Source of the DNA: Dinoroseobacter sp049800835
GTDB taxonomy: Bacteria > Pseudomonadota > Alphaproteobacteria > Rhodobacterales > Rhodobacteraceae
DNA: 64,000 bases
Direction of reading: 5' to 3'
Assembly: GCF_049800835.1 (NCBI RefSeq)
Contig: NZ_JBNAFU010000005.1
Location: 186,001 to 250,000, forward strand
Shown: positions 52,823 through 62,943 of the stretch, piece by piece
How the letters are laid out: each line of letters begins with the position of its first letter
Numbering within the stretch: position 1 is the first letter of the stretch
Made by a program: the position numbers and the translations under genes
Notes under the pieces: model-generated
What the model saw: only the letters and a program-made list of their open reading frames with translations
What the model was told of the DNA's origin: nothing
Databases searched by the model: none

Positions 52823-53796
52823 CCGCTGTTCTCGAGGTAAGCGTGCTGAAAACCCATTTCTTCACCCATGCAGGTATTGTGAAGGCCGTGGATGGCGTGG
52901 ACTTCACGGTCTCCAAAGGAGAGGTCATGGGGCTGGTGGGCGAGTCCGGGTCCGGCAAGTCGATCACCGGGTTCTCTATCCTTGGTCTGATTGACCCGCC
53001 GGGGCGTATTGTCGAAGGCTCGATCCGGTTCAACGGAACCGAGATCGCAAACGCGCCGGAGGAACGTCTCAAAAGCCTGCGTGGCAACCGGATATCCATG
53101 ATCTTTCAGGACCCGATGATGACCCTGAACCCTGTGCTTAGGGTCGACACGCAAATGATCGAGGCCATTCTCGCGCACGAGACCGTAAGCCGGCAGACCG
53201 CTTGGGAAATGAGCCGTGACGCGCTCGGCCTTGTCGGTATTCCGTCGCCGGAAGAGCGACTCCAAGCCTATCCTCATCAGCTTTCAGGCGGCATGCGGCA
53301 GCGCGTTGCCATTGCAATCGCGTTTCTGAACAAACCCGATCTGATCATCGCGGATGAACCGACAACCGCGCTCGATGTGACCATTCAGGCGCAGATCATC
53401 CACGAGGCGCAAAAGCTCATCAAGCAGACCGGAACGGCGATGATCTGGATCACGCACGATCTGGCCGTCGTTGCGGGTCTCGCGGACCGGATATCGGTTA
53501 TGTATGCCGGGCGCATCGTCGAGCAGGGAGGCATCGACGACGTGATCGACCGACCGCTTCACCCCTACACGGTTGGTCTGCTTGGGTCGGTGCCCACAGC
53601 CAACCGCCGCGGGCAACGCCTGTTCCAGATCGAAGGGATGACACCCAACATGCTCGCGCTGCCCGAAGGATGCGCATTTGGCCCGCGGTGTCAGGCCAAG
53701 ACGGCTGCCTGTTCCGCACAACCACCGATCGAGGAGGTTTCGGGTCGGAACCTGCGGTGCTTCAACCCGCAAGAAACTGTCGAGGCGGCACAATGA
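52819..53796 (+). CDS. ABC transporter ATP-binding protein (DppD type)
   Basis: A 325-residue ATPase: Walker A GESGSGKSI (about residues 41-49), signature LSGGMRQRVAIA, Walker B LIIADEPTTALDV, and the C-terminal OppD-type extension with CAFGPRCQAKTAAC cysteines. It drives the peptide importer together with the DppF-like subunit. It overlaps the next ATPase gene (ATGA). Confidence 0.93.
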   Translation: MTAVLEVSVLKTHFFTHAGIVKAVDGVDFTVSKGEVMGLVGESGSGKSITGFSILGLIDPPGRIVEGSIRFNGTEIANAPEERLKSLRGNRISMIFQDPMMTLNPVLRVDTQMIEAILAHETVSRQTAWEMSRDALGLVGIPSPEERLQAYPHQLSGGMRQRVAIAIAFLNKPDLIIADEPTTALDVTIQAQIIHEAQKLIKQTGTAMIWITHDLAVVAGLADRISVMYAGRIVEQGGIDDVIDRPLHPYTVGLLGSVPTANRRGQRLFQIEGMTPNMLALPEGCAFGPRCQAKTAACSAQPPIEEVSGRNLRCFNPQETVEAAQ

Positions 53797-54797
53797 CGGA
53801 GCCATTGGTTGAAATCCGCAGCGTCTCGAAACGCTTTACAAAAAGGCTCGATGTGGCGGGCAAGATCGCGCAGCGCCTTGGAGCGAATATCCGCGAAGAA
53901 ACCGTTCACGCGGTCGAAAGCGTGAACCTCTCGATCCAACCAGGTGAAGTGCTGGGTCTTGTTGGCGAGTCCGGCTGCGGCAAGTCCACTTTGGGGCGCG
54001 TGGTTGCTGGTATCCATGCAGCCAGCGATGGTCAGGTTTTCTATAAAGGCCGAGACATCGCCGCGCTAAAAGGCGCGGAAAAGAAAGCGGCGACCCTTGC
54101 CATCCAGATGATCTTTCAGGATCCGTTCGCAAGTCTTAACCCGCGCATGCGGGTCGAGGACATCATTGGCGAAGCGCCTCGGATGCACGGGGTCGTCACT
54201 AAGGCGGAGCTTCCGGACTATGTGGATGACGTGATGCGCAAGGTCGGGCTGGACCCGTCACTTAAACGGCGCTACGCGCACCAGTTCTCCGGTGGTCAGC
54301 GGCAAAGGATCGGCATTGCCCGTGCCCTTGCCGTGAAGCCGAAGTTCCTTGTCTGTGACGAAGCCATCGCAGCTCTCGACGTTTCCATCCAGGCGCAGGT
54401 GATCAACCTCTTCATGGATCTGCGCGAGGAACTTGGGCTGACGTACTTGTTCATCAGCCACGACCTGAGCGTCGTTGAGCATATCGCGGATCGTGTGGCG
54501 ATCATGTATCTGGGGCGGATCGTCGAAAGTGCCTCGACGGAAGAGATCTTCTCCGACCCAAGGCACCCTTACACGAAGGCGCTTCTGGCGGAGGCGCCCC
54601 GCCTCGACCAGCGCCGCCGGGAGTTCGCCCCGATAAAGGGTGAGATCCCTTCGCCGCTCGACCCGCCGACCGGATGCACTTTCCATCCCCGTTGCCCGGT
54701 CGCGACAGCCGAATGCCGCGCCACTGTTCCCGAACTAAAAGCCGGGCGAGGCGGGCGCGAAACAGCTTGCCTTCTGGAACACGCTGAAACTGTTTGA
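53793..54797 (+). CDS. ABC transporter ATP-binding protein (DppF type)
   Basis: A 334-residue ATPase from ATG 53793, overlapping the previous stop. Walker A is GESGCGKST, the signature FSGGQRQRIGIARA, Walker B FLVCDEAIAALDV, and the tail has CTFHPRCPVATAEC. The Walker B end reads DEAIAALD instead of the more common DEPVSALD; it keeps the catalytic Glu. This completes the DppABCDF-like importer. Confidence 0.93.
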   Translation: MTEPLVEIRSVSKRFTKRLDVAGKIAQRLGANIREETVHAVESVNLSIQPGEVLGLVGESGCGKSTLGRVVAGIHAASDGQVFYKGRDIAALKGAEKKAATLAIQMIFQDPFASLNPRMRVEDIIGEAPRMHGVVTKAELPDYVDDVMRKVGLDPSLKRRYAHQFSGGQRQRIGIARALAVKPKFLVCDEAIAALDVSIQAQVINLFMDLREELGLTYLFISHDLSVVEHIADRVAIMYLGRIVESASTEEIFSDPRHPYTKALLAEAPRLDQRRREFAPIKGEIPSPLDPPTGCTFHPRCPVATAECRATVPELKAGRGGRETACLLEHAETV

Positions 54798-54818
54798 GAC
54801 AATTGTCTGGAGATACCC

Positions 54819-56225
54819 GTGAAGAACGCTGACCCAATCTGGGACCATGTCGACCGCCATCGTGCCGAGTTTGTAGACTTGTCAGACCGGGTCTTCGATA
54901 CACCCGAGACCCTTTACAAGGAGGTCCGGTCGGTCGCGGAACATACCCGCATGCTCCAGGCCCAGGGTTTCAAGGTTACCGAGAACGCCGCGGGCATCCC
55001 CACAGCTGTGGTCGGCGAGGCAGGTGACGAAGGACCGGTCATCGCAATCCTGGGCGAGTTCGATGCGCTGCCATATCTCAGTCAGGCACCGGGTGTCGCC
55101 GAGCATTCCCCGCTTGAAGAAGGCGGAAACGGGCATGGTTGCGGACACAACCTTCTGGGTGCCGCGGCGCTCTTGGCGGCCACGGCGGTCAAAGACTGGC
55201 TGGCTGAAAACGGCATCAAGGGGCGCGTGCGTTATTATGGTTGTCCCGCCGAAGAAGGCGGAGCCGCGAAGACCTACATGGTGCGCGAGGGGCTGTTCGA
55301 TGATGTCGACGCCGCCATTTCCTGGCATCCTGCGACCTTTACCGGTGTGAACGAGGCCCGCTCGCTCGCGAATACCCGGATCGATTTCACGTTCCACGGC
55401 AAAGCCGCGCACGCCGCCGGTGCCCCGGAACTGGGCCGTTCGGCCCTTGATGCCGTTGAGCTCATGAATGTCGGGGTGAACTATCTGCGTGAACACATGC
55501 CAGACAATGCACGCGTTCATTACGCGTATCTCGACTCCGGAGGCGTGGCGCCGAACGTGGTTCAGGCAAAAGCGACCGTTCGCCAATTGGTGCGCGCCGG
55601 CTCACTGCCGGAACTGAACGATTTGATCGCCCGTGTGCGCAATATTGCCGAAGGCGCCGCCCTGATGACCGAAACCAAGGTCACTAGCCAGGTGTTCTCT
55701 GGGGTGTCGAACCTTCTCGGAAACCGACCTCTTGAGGAAACGATGCAAGGTGAGCTGGAAAAACTGGGGCCGGTTCCGTTTGACAGCGAGGATGCGGCGT
55801 TCGCTCGTGACATTCAAGCCACGCTCACAGATGCGGACATCGACACAACGTTCAAACGGATCGGCGCCAAGCCCCAGAAAGGGTTGGTACTTTGCGATTT
55901 CATTGCACCGCTCGACCGCCAGAGCGATGGCGGCGAAGGCTCAACCGACGTAGGAGACGTAAGCTGGGCAGTCCCCACGGTTCAGGCGCGGGTCGCCACC
56001 TGTGCGATCGGGACGCCCTTTCATACCTGGCAGACCGTTGCGCAGGGCAAGGCGCCGGCCGCGCATAAGGGCATGGTCTATGCAGCAAAGGTTATGGCCG
56101 CGACCGCGTGCCGATTGGTTGAGCAGGACTCCCTGATAGATGCCGCCAAGCAAACCCATGAGGACCAGCTCGACCACACGCCCTACAAGTGTCCGATCCC
56201 GGATGACGTGCGCCCGCCGATCTGA
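54819..56225 (+). CDS. M20-family amidohydrolase (AbgB-like)
   Basis: A 468-residue protein from GTG 54819, after GGAG. Metal-site stretches: LGEFDALPYLSQAPG, GHGCGHNLLGAAALLAATAV, YGCPAEEGGAAKTYM and AISWHPATFTGVN. The full layout resembles the AbgB subunit that cleaves p-aminobenzoyl-glutamate. It likely cleaves an imported N-acyl or peptide-like amide in the cytoplasm. It follows the importer with 21 bases between and is probably in the same operon. Confidence 0.88.
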   Translation: MKNADPIWDHVDRHRAEFVDLSDRVFDTPETLYKEVRSVAEHTRMLQAQGFKVTENAAGIPTAVVGEAGDEGPVIAILGEFDALPYLSQAPGVAEHSPLEEGGNGHGCGHNLLGAAALLAATAVKDWLAENGIKGRVRYYGCPAEEGGAAKTYMVREGLFDDVDAAISWHPATFTGVNEARSLANTRIDFTFHGKAAHAAGAPELGRSALDAVELMNVGVNYLREHMPDNARVHYAYLDSGGVAPNVVQAKATVRQLVRAGSLPELNDLIARVRNIAEGAALMTETKVTSQVFSGVSNLLGNRPLEETMQGELEKLGPVPFDSEDAAFARDIQATLTDADIDTTFKRIGAKPQKGLVLCDFIAPLDRQSDGGEGSTDVGDVSWAVPTVQARVATCAIGTPFHTWQTVAQGKAPAAHKGMVYAAKVMAATACRLVEQDSLIDAAKQTHEDQLDHTPYKCPIPDDVRPPI

Positions 56226-56235
56226 TGTGCAAATC

Positions 56236-57621
56236 ATGACAAGAACATCCGCGATCGAAAGCGCCGAAACCTTCTTTGACATCGGCCTTTTTGCCCAAGA
56301 GCTTGCAGACCTCGTAGCCTACGAAACGGAAAGCCAGGAACCGTCAAAGTCCACCGAGCTGCCCGGGTATCTGGAAAAGGCAATGGCGCCCCGTTTTCGC
56401 GAAATGGGGTTCACCTGCGAGATCCACCCAAACCCAGTGGAGAATGCAGGGCCATTTCTGGTTGCCGAACGTATCGAAGAGGACGGTCTTCCAACTGTTC
56501 TGTCCTACGGGCATGGGGACGTTATCCGGGCGCAAACCGATCAGTGGCGAAACGGACTGCATCCCTTTCGCCTGGTCGAAGAAAACGGCAGGCTCTACGG
56601 GCGCGGAACCGCCGACAACAAAAGTCAGCACCTGATCAACATGGCGGCCTTGAACGCGGTTCTGCAGACCCGTGGATCGCTCGGGTTCAACTGCCGCGTC
56701 ATTCTCGAAATGGGCGAGGAAATGGGCTCACCCGGCCTCTCGGCATTTTGCGAAGACCACAAGGATGACCTAGTGGCGGATGTCCTGATTGCCTCGGACG
56801 GGCCGCGCCTTCAACCCGACACACCGACTATGTTCATGGGGGCTAGAGGTGGCGTTTCCTTTGATCTGATCGTCGATTTGCGCGAGGGTGCTCACCACTC
56901 TGGAAACTGGGGTGGCTTGCTGGCAGACCCGGCCATGATCCTTGCGCAAGCACTGTCCACCATCACCGATGCGCGTGGGCAAATACGCATCCCGGAGTGG
57001 CGGCCCACCAGCCTGACAGAGGATGTGCGAGAGGCGCTGCGCAATCTACCGGTCGAGGGCAGCGACGGCCCGGAGGTCGACAAGGACTGGGGCGAGGAAA
57101 GCCTGACGCCGGCGGAACGGGTCTATGGTTGGAACAGTTTCGCGGTTCTGGCGATGAAAAGCGGGGTGCCTGAGGCCCCAGTCAATGCGATTCCAGCGCA
57201 TGCCAAAGCAGCCTGCCAATTGCGTTATGTTGTCGGCACAGATCAAGCCGACATCCTGCCCGCGCTTCGGCGCCATCTTGATGCGCACGGGTTTCAGTCC
57301 GTGGAAATCGTTCCGCACGCGAGGGGGTTTTTCAACGCCACGCGACTGTCGCCCGATCATCCATGGGCGAAATTCGTCGCGCGCTCGCTTGAGGAAACCA
57401 CCGGCAAGTCACCGCATATTCTTCCAAACCTTGCGGGGTCTTTGCCGAACGAGGTCTTCTCGGAGGTTCTGGGTCTTCCAACCGTCTGGGTACCACACTC
57501 CTATCGCGGATGTTCGCAACACGCGCCGAACGAGCATGTTCTGAAGTCAGTTTCGCGCAATGCGCTGCGCCTGATGACGGGTCTGTTTTGGGACATCGGG
57601 GAGAAAGCTCGCCCGTGTTAA
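56236..57621 (+). CDS. M20-family metallopeptidase
   Basis: A 461-residue protein from ATG 56236, ten bases after the previous stop. Family marks: VLSYGHGDVIRAQTDQW, LYGRGTADNKSQHLINMAAL, LEMGEEMGSPGLSAFCEDHK and the C-terminal VPHSYRGCSQHAPNEHVL. The two zinc sites appear complete. It is a dipeptidase-like or amidase enzyme acting with the AbgB-like enzyme on imported peptides. It converges with the next gene, their stops overlapping. Confidence 0.88.
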   Translation: MTRTSAIESAETFFDIGLFAQELADLVAYETESQEPSKSTELPGYLEKAMAPRFREMGFTCEIHPNPVENAGPFLVAERIEEDGLPTVLSYGHGDVIRAQTDQWRNGLHPFRLVEENGRLYGRGTADNKSQHLINMAALNAVLQTRGSLGFNCRVILEMGEEMGSPGLSAFCEDHKDDLVADVLIASDGPRLQPDTPTMFMGARGGVSFDLIVDLREGAHHSGNWGGLLADPAMILAQALSTITDARGQIRIPEWRPTSLTEDVREALRNLPVEGSDGPEVDKDWGEESLTPAERVYGWNSFAVLAMKSGVPEAPVNAIPAHAKAACQLRYVVGTDQADILPALRRHLDAHGFQSVEIVPHARGFFNATRLSPDHPWAKFVARSLEETTGKSPHILPNLAGSLPNEVFSEVLGLPTVWVPHSYRGCSQHAPNEHVLKSVSRNALRLMTGLFWDIGEKARPC

Positions 57622-58829
57622 GCCGGGCGAGAGAGCCTCATCGCGGCTTCGGCTAGCACGTTAAGGCCGGTCACAAGGTCCTCTTCCGCGGTGTCTTCCT
57701 CGAAGGAATGCGAGATGCCGTTGATCGAGGGGACAAACAACATCCCAACGGGCATCAGTGCAGAGACATTAGACGCGTCGTGCAAGGCGCCCGAAGGCAT
57801 TCTTCGCCACCGCCCGGGCGCCACTTTCTCTGCGGCTTCTGCGCAGGCCTTTTCAAGCCTCGTATCCATCGGCATGGGGACCAGATCCTTCCTGAGACGC
57901 TCAGACCGGAAAGTGCAGCCTGTTTCTGTCGCAGCATCCCGCAACGTCTCGACGATGACCTTTTCAATGCGTTCGAGGCGGTCAAAGTCGGGGTCACGCC
58001 ACTGCAATGTAAAAATGGCGCGGCCCGGTACGATGGACGGCGCGTTTGGCTCGACGCGGACATGGCCAATAGTCCAGACGGTCCTAGGAGTGACGACATT
58101 TGCAAAACGGTCCTCCAATAACACTGCGAAGTGCGCCGCCGCCATAAACGCATCACGACGCGACGCCATCGGCGTCGTGCCGGCATGGTTCTGCTGGCCT
58201 TCGACTGTAATCTGCAGTTGGCGCAACCCAACTATGCTCGTCACCACACCAATCGCTTCTTGCGCTTCATCGAGCACGGGGCCCTGCTCGATGTGCATTT
58301 CCAGAAAGCCTGTGAAGCGGGCTGGCTCCACAAAACCGCTAATTCGGTCGCCCAGTTTTGCACGCTCATCCGCAAAGCGTGCGCCGTCGGCGGAGATTAT
58401 TTTGTCAGCCTCCTGCAGAGAGAGCTTCCCAGACCAAATAGAGCTACCGGTAAGTGCACCGAATTTCCCTTCCTCGTCCTGAAAGCTCACAACAGAGATT
58501 GGCGGCCCGTCTTGTTCCGCACTCGCGCGGGCAACTTCAAGAGCTGCGATGACGCCCAGAGCGCCATCTAGCCAACCGCCTTCCGGCTGAGTATCTGAGT
58601 GGGAGCCCAGAAGCAGAGACGCGCCGTCCGTTAGCCCAAAAACATTGCCGACCGGATCGATCTGCGTTTTCAATCCAGCTGCGGACATACGACCCGCCAG
58701 CCAATCGCGTGCGGCGATATCAGCCTCAGAAAAAGCCCGACGTTGCACCCCGTTCCCGCACTTTCCGAAGCCGCGCAGGCTGTGCAGGTCCGAAAGGAAA
58801 CGCTCCGCGTTTACAGAAAAATACTCCAT
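57618..58829 (-). CDS. Zn-dependent amidase (allantoate / N-carbamoyl-L-amino-acid hydrolase type)
   Basis: A 403-residue M20-type protein. Metal-site stretches: LLLGSHSDTQPEGGWLDGAL, VVSFQDEEGKFGALTGSSIW, FLEMHIEQGPVLDEAQEAIG and LHDASNVSALMPVGMLFVPS. It removes a carbamoyl or ureido group from carbamoyl amino acids or allantoate-like compounds. It is the only gene of this locus after the importer on the minus strand and is set apart from the operon. Confidence 0.88.
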   Translation of the reverse strand: MEYFSVNAERFLSDLHSLRGFGKCGNGVQRRAFSEADIAARDWLAGRMSAAGLKTQIDPVGNVFGLTDGASLLLGSHSDTQPEGGWLDGALGVIAALEVARASAEQDGPPISVVSFQDEEGKFGALTGSSIWSGKLSLQEADKIISADGARFADERAKLGDRISGFVEPARFTGFLEMHIEQGPVLDEAQEAIGVVTSIVGLRQLQITVEGQQNHAGTTPMASRRDAFMAAAHFAVLLEDRFANVVTPRTVWTIGHVRVEPNAPSIVPGRAIFTLQWRDPDFDRLERIEKVIVETLRDAATETGCTFRSERLRKDLVPMPMDTRLEKACAEAAEKVAPGRWRRMPSGALHDASNVSALMPVGMLFVPSINGISHSFEEDTAEEDLVTGLNVLAEAAMRLSRPA

Positions 58830-59464
58830 CGGAATTCTGAAGACCTCACATCACTTGCACCCGTGCTTTAACTTCAATAAGGTTCGCTTCGCAGTTGCAA
58901 ATTGTGCTCCTCAGCTTCGAAGTTGTAGCGGTTCACTCTTCTGGAATTTTCCATTTCCCGCAAGCGACCCGAAGGGAGGAATAGTGATCCTTTTGGGAGG
59001 TAGGCGCATCTTCCGCGCCTAGGTGTCCCCATCGGTGGTATGGGTGCAATTATATCCGACGGCCTTGGCGCCAGTAGGCTTTTGGCACACAGCGGCTGCA
59101 GCTTGTGATGACCGCTAAGTCCGCATAGCTGACACTGAAGTCAGTTCGAATACAATCTTGGTTCACTGTCCGCTTTCGGAAAGCTGCTCTTCGGCAAAGT
59201 GGGATTAATCCAACGGCGGCTTTGGGCCGTTAGTACCCACCGAAATCTAAGGCCCAAGGCCAACTGCCGCGACGCGGCTTATATTGCGCAACCACAACCA
59301 CTGGCTACGACTATTGAGAAGACGTACCAAGTTTCTATGCTCTGCAGCATCCAAGAAAGTTGCTACGCTTGCCCCGAAGGGCCCAACCGCGATAGAGTAT
59401 TGAGGAACTAGATTGACCTTGGATAAGCACTTTTTGACAAGTAAGTTTTTAACGGAGTTGCTTA
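58830..59464. other. noncoding stretch before the first caspase-like gene
   Basis: 635 bases with no supported gene. Short open frames here have no coding character. GGAG at about 59453-59456 serves the downstream GTG start. Confidence 0.4.
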
Positions 59465-61507
59465 GTGGCCCGGCTTGCATTCATTACTTTCTTTATAATC
59501 GGTTTGCTTTTTGCATGGGTCGCGCCTGTTCACTCAAATTTAATAAGTACGGAGAGCACAAAGCATGCTATCTTGATCGGAAACGCAGCGTACGGTGGTC
59601 GCGCTGAGTTGCGCAATCCAATAAATGATGTGCGTTCTCTTGCCGGTGCGCTCGCAGACCTGGGTTTTCAAATCCATTTGCTTGAGAACGCCGACAAAGC
59701 AAGCTTTGACACGTTCCTCGAAGATACTACAGAAAACCTGGACCCAGGCGCGCTTACACTGTTCTACTATGCCGGACACGCGGTTCAAAAAGACGGTCTC
59801 AACTGGTTGCTACCATTGGGTTTTTCTATGCGCGATGAGCGGGATCTAGAGACTGAAGCAATCGGCCTCGATGCAGTGATAGGAGCACTCGAGGAAGCGA
59901 GGGCCGAAGTCAAAATCGTCGTCTTAGATGCCTGCCGAGAGAACCCATTTGATACCGGAGAAGTTGTATTTGGCGATGGTCTTGCTGGGGTTGCAGCAAC
60001 AGGCGAAACTCTTGTGGCATATGCAACAAGCGCAGGTGAGGTTGCGTTTGACGGAGCGGGTGTCAATAGTCCTTATGCGGGAGCGTTGGTCTCTGCGCTC
60101 GCTGTCGAAGAGCTGGAGTTGTACGGCGTTTTTCGACTAGTGAGACAGAAAGTCAGGCAAGCTACCCAAGGCAGACAGCTTCCTTGGGTTTCGGGTTCAA
60201 TTGAAAATGAAATAGTATTACATCCTGCTTCACAACGGCTGAGCCAGGACTACGCAGACGTTCTCCCGTTGACTTCTGCAGTGCACTGGCGCGCTATAGA
60301 AAACAGCCGTGACCCTGTTGATTTCGAGGAGTTTGCGTCGCTTCATCCCGGCACGAAAGCAGCCGAAGCAGCACTTAAGAGAGCTTCTGACCTAAACACA
60401 AATGGTCAATCAGTACCCCCGCGGCCAGATTTGGAAGTAGTTCAACCGTTCGGTGCACCGGTAAGCTTAACGCGGTGCGACCTTTGGGTGTCGCAGCCCA
60501 ATGACCCTTACCGACTTGCAAGTCCAGTAGAGAGTGGTCTTGTCAATACACACACCGCGATCAGGGATTGTAGTATTGCTCTTACAAGGAACTCTAGCAG
60601 CGCACGCCTGAATTTTTTGCTGGCCCGAGCGCTTGATATTGCCGAAGACTTTGAAACGGCTCGAGTGCTTTACGAAAGAGCAGCGGAACTAGGTTACGCG
60701 ACAGCTCATTTCAATCTAGGGTTAATGTACAGACACGGTCGCGGTGTGGTCCCAGATGATAAACTGGGGATCCAGCACTATTTTGAGGCCGCAATCCAAG
60801 GGAATCCATCGGCACGCGTTGCTCTTGGAAAGCTGTTCAGCGAAGGCTTAGGCGTCCCCAAGTCAATCAGTGAAGCGAAGCGTTGGCTAGAGCTTGCAGC
60901 AGACGACAACAACCCATGGGCCATCGACTATCTCGGAAACCTCTACCGGCTTGAAGAGAAGAACTACCAAAAGGCCTTTGACTACTACTCTAAGGGAGTG
61001 GCACTCGAGTTCAGTACCTCAGTGATGAACCTTGCTAGGCTGCATCGCGACGGCATGGGTGTTGAGAAGGATCGAAATCGCGCAATGGCGCTTTTCCAAC
61101 AAGCCATCCAACTTGGAAGTTACTCCGCACCATATCATCTCGCACGAATGTTGCTGAAGCCTGAAGGAATGGAGATTGGCAACCCCGTAAGGGCTTATGA
61201 ACTGCTTGAGTTATCTATAGAGCGGGGTTTTCCTTGGGCGATTTGGCAACTTGCTAGAAGTTGGGAAAACGGAGATTTTGGGGAGCGAGATATCGAAACT
61301 TCAGCCTTCTATCTGAACCTTTCTATCGAGGTTGGAAACAGCATGCCGCGGAACGGAGGACCTCTACTTGTGCAGGAAGCCACAGACATGCTGTCTGAAG
61401 TTTCACCTGACCTTTCACAAAACCAACGTGATAGCATTGAGGAACGGTTACTAGAGTGGTTGCGTCAGAACAGTGTTCACGATTTCAATTTGGAGTTTCC
61501 ATACTAA
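59465..61507 (+). CDS. caspase-like (C14) peptidase with Sel1 repeats
   Basis: A 680-residue protein from GTG 59465, after GGAG. An N-terminal hydrophobic signal segment (residues 4-22) suggests export or anchoring. The caspase domain covers about 32-230: HAILIGNAAYGG, His105 in LFYYAGHAVQ, Cys157 in VVLDACRENPF. A linker (about 275-310) leads to six or seven Sel1-type repeats (about 395-640; e.g. ATAHFNLGLMYRHGRGV, ARVALGKLFSEGLGV). Sel1 repeats bind partner proteins. It pairs with a second caspase-like gene 1.4 kb downstream. Confidence 0.88.
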   Translation: MARLAFITFFIIGLLFAWVAPVHSNLISTESTKHAILIGNAAYGGRAELRNPINDVRSLAGALADLGFQIHLLENADKASFDTFLEDTTENLDPGALTLFYYAGHAVQKDGLNWLLPLGFSMRDERDLETEAIGLDAVIGALEEARAEVKIVVLDACRENPFDTGEVVFGDGLAGVAATGETLVAYATSAGEVAFDGAGVNSPYAGALVSALAVEELELYGVFRLVRQKVRQATQGRQLPWVSGSIENEIVLHPASQRLSQDYADVLPLTSAVHWRAIENSRDPVDFEEFASLHPGTKAAEAALKRASDLNTNGQSVPPRPDLEVVQPFGAPVSLTRCDLWVSQPNDPYRLASPVESGLVNTHTAIRDCSIALTRNSSSARLNFLLARALDIAEDFETARVLYERAAELGYATAHFNLGLMYRHGRGVVPDDKLGIQHYFEAAIQGNPSARVALGKLFSEGLGVPKSISEAKRWLELAADDNNPWAIDYLGNLYRLEEKNYQKAFDYYSKGVALEFSTSVMNLARLHRDGMGVEKDRNRAMALFQQAIQLGSYSAPYHLARMLLKPEGMEIGNPVRAYELLELSIERGFPWAIWQLARSWENGDFGERDIETSAFYLNLSIEVGNSMPRNGGPLLVQEATDMLSEVSPDLSQNQRDSIEERLLEWLRQNSVHDFNLEFPY

Positions 61508-61833
61508 AAAGTGTTTTGGTTCAACCGACAGCAGTCAGCGCAATCGCCGCGAACGCCTGTTTTTTGTTGCCAACCACTGCACTGTATTGCGCGTATAACT
61601 AGTAACGGCCGTAGCTGATTGAGGATTTTCATGAATAAATACTGTGAAAGCTCCCTCATTGGTGCTCACAAGACATCTTTCAGGATTCAGAAGCGCGTAC
61701 CTGAATGCTGAGTGACTCCAAAACAGCGAGCTAGACACCTTGACCTTCGCAAACTAAGAAGGAACAGAAGATGACAGTCGCACGATCGTTTCGATCAAGT
61801 ATGTTTGGTTGAAAATATAAATTCGAAACTTTT

Positions 61834-62403
61834 TTGATTAGGCTTTGGGTGCCGACCAGCTTGACCGAACCACTAAATATTGATGCATTCGTGGGTTCCA
61901 AGAAGAGCTCGTATCTTGCTTCTGCGAAAGGCGCTTCCAGGTTTGGTAGTGATTGGGTGGAGTATAACGGAGGCATACAAAAACCGAAGCGGATCCATCT
62001 CAACACTGGTCAAAGGTACTATCGCTTTGCATCTTCACGTACGTCGCGTGAGCGATCCCAATTGTCCGGTGCATGGTGGATTGACCACGAGAACTTCATG
62101 ACGGTGACGCGTTTCATAAATGGTAATTATTTTTCTGTTCGCGAAGGCTTACGGTATTTTCTTGCTCTTCCAAAAGATTGGACAGAAGTTGACGTTCTTG
62201 TATCGGCCATTTTGGAGGCGCCTATGGATTGTTATGCAGGGGAAGGAAGGCGGGCAACCGGATCGCACCCTGCAGATAGAGGGTCTAGCTATATTCCGCC
62301 ACAGCACATCAGAATTTGCCAACTGTATATCCCAATGCTGGAAACCTACAGGAAAGAAGCGTTTCCAAACCCAATCGCCAAAAGTGTTTGGAAGGCAGTT
62401 TAG
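61834..62403 (+). CDS. hypothetical protein between the caspase-like genes
   Basis: A 189-residue frame starting at TTG 61834; GTG 61849 (AGG six bases upstream) is an alternative. The central part (SYLASAKGASRFGSDWVEYN, RYYRFASSRTSRERSQLSGA, WWIDHENFMTVTRFING) and LALPKDWTEVDVLVSAILEA look like a real protein, possibly soluble and enzymatic, but I cannot name a family. The composition fits the neighbours. It may be an effector or partner of the caspases, or merely cargo. Confidence 0.5.
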   Translation: MIRLWVPTSLTEPLNIDAFVGSKKSSYLASAKGASRFGSDWVEYNGGIQKPKRIHLNTGQRYYRFASSRTSRERSQLSGAWWIDHENFMTVTRFINGNYFSVREGLRYFLALPKDWTEVDVLVSAILEAPMDCYAGEGRRATGSHPADRGSSYIPPQHIRICQLYIPMLETYRKEAFPNPIAKSVWKAV

Positions 62404-62943
62404 ATTTACTAGAAAGGGCGAGAGGCAAGTCAGATGGCTGATCATGGTCCCGAGCCCAGTCCTTCCCCGCTTTGCTTGGCGGTGTTAGGCCTTGCACAAC
62501 GTTTGCAGGCGGCAAACAAATAACGGAAGGTTCTCCGGAGTTCCGAAAGCTGGCTTAGGAGCCGCTACGTACAACGCCCACTTGGTCCGTTTTGAATACA
62601 ACCAGCACCGTTGAAGTGGAGCAGTTGGGGTTCATGTCGGGAATGCGGGCTGCCGGTGCGACATCTCTGGACTTTATTCAAGGTCGTTTATGGGCCGTCT
62701 GCGACCACGTCGCTCGCCTTAAGACTTAGAGATGCTGCACTGCCTTCCACGTCAGCTGAGAGCCCAAAGCGGACTAGGTCCGGCATTCTGTTCGTCGAGT
62801 TTCGTTCCACGAAGATCGAGCTTTGCCGAGTGACGTAAGGCTTTCCCAAAAGAAAGGCCTGATGTTTGCTGTATTCTGCTGCTTGCCGATATGCGGTTCG
62901 ATCATATAGCTTGGTTATTGAGTTGATCCAGATTGGGGTCGCG
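62404..62943. other. noncoding stretch before the second caspase-like gene
   Basis: 540 bases without a supported gene on either strand. The short minus-strand frames here lack coding character. It should contain the promoter of the downstream gene. Confidence 0.4.
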
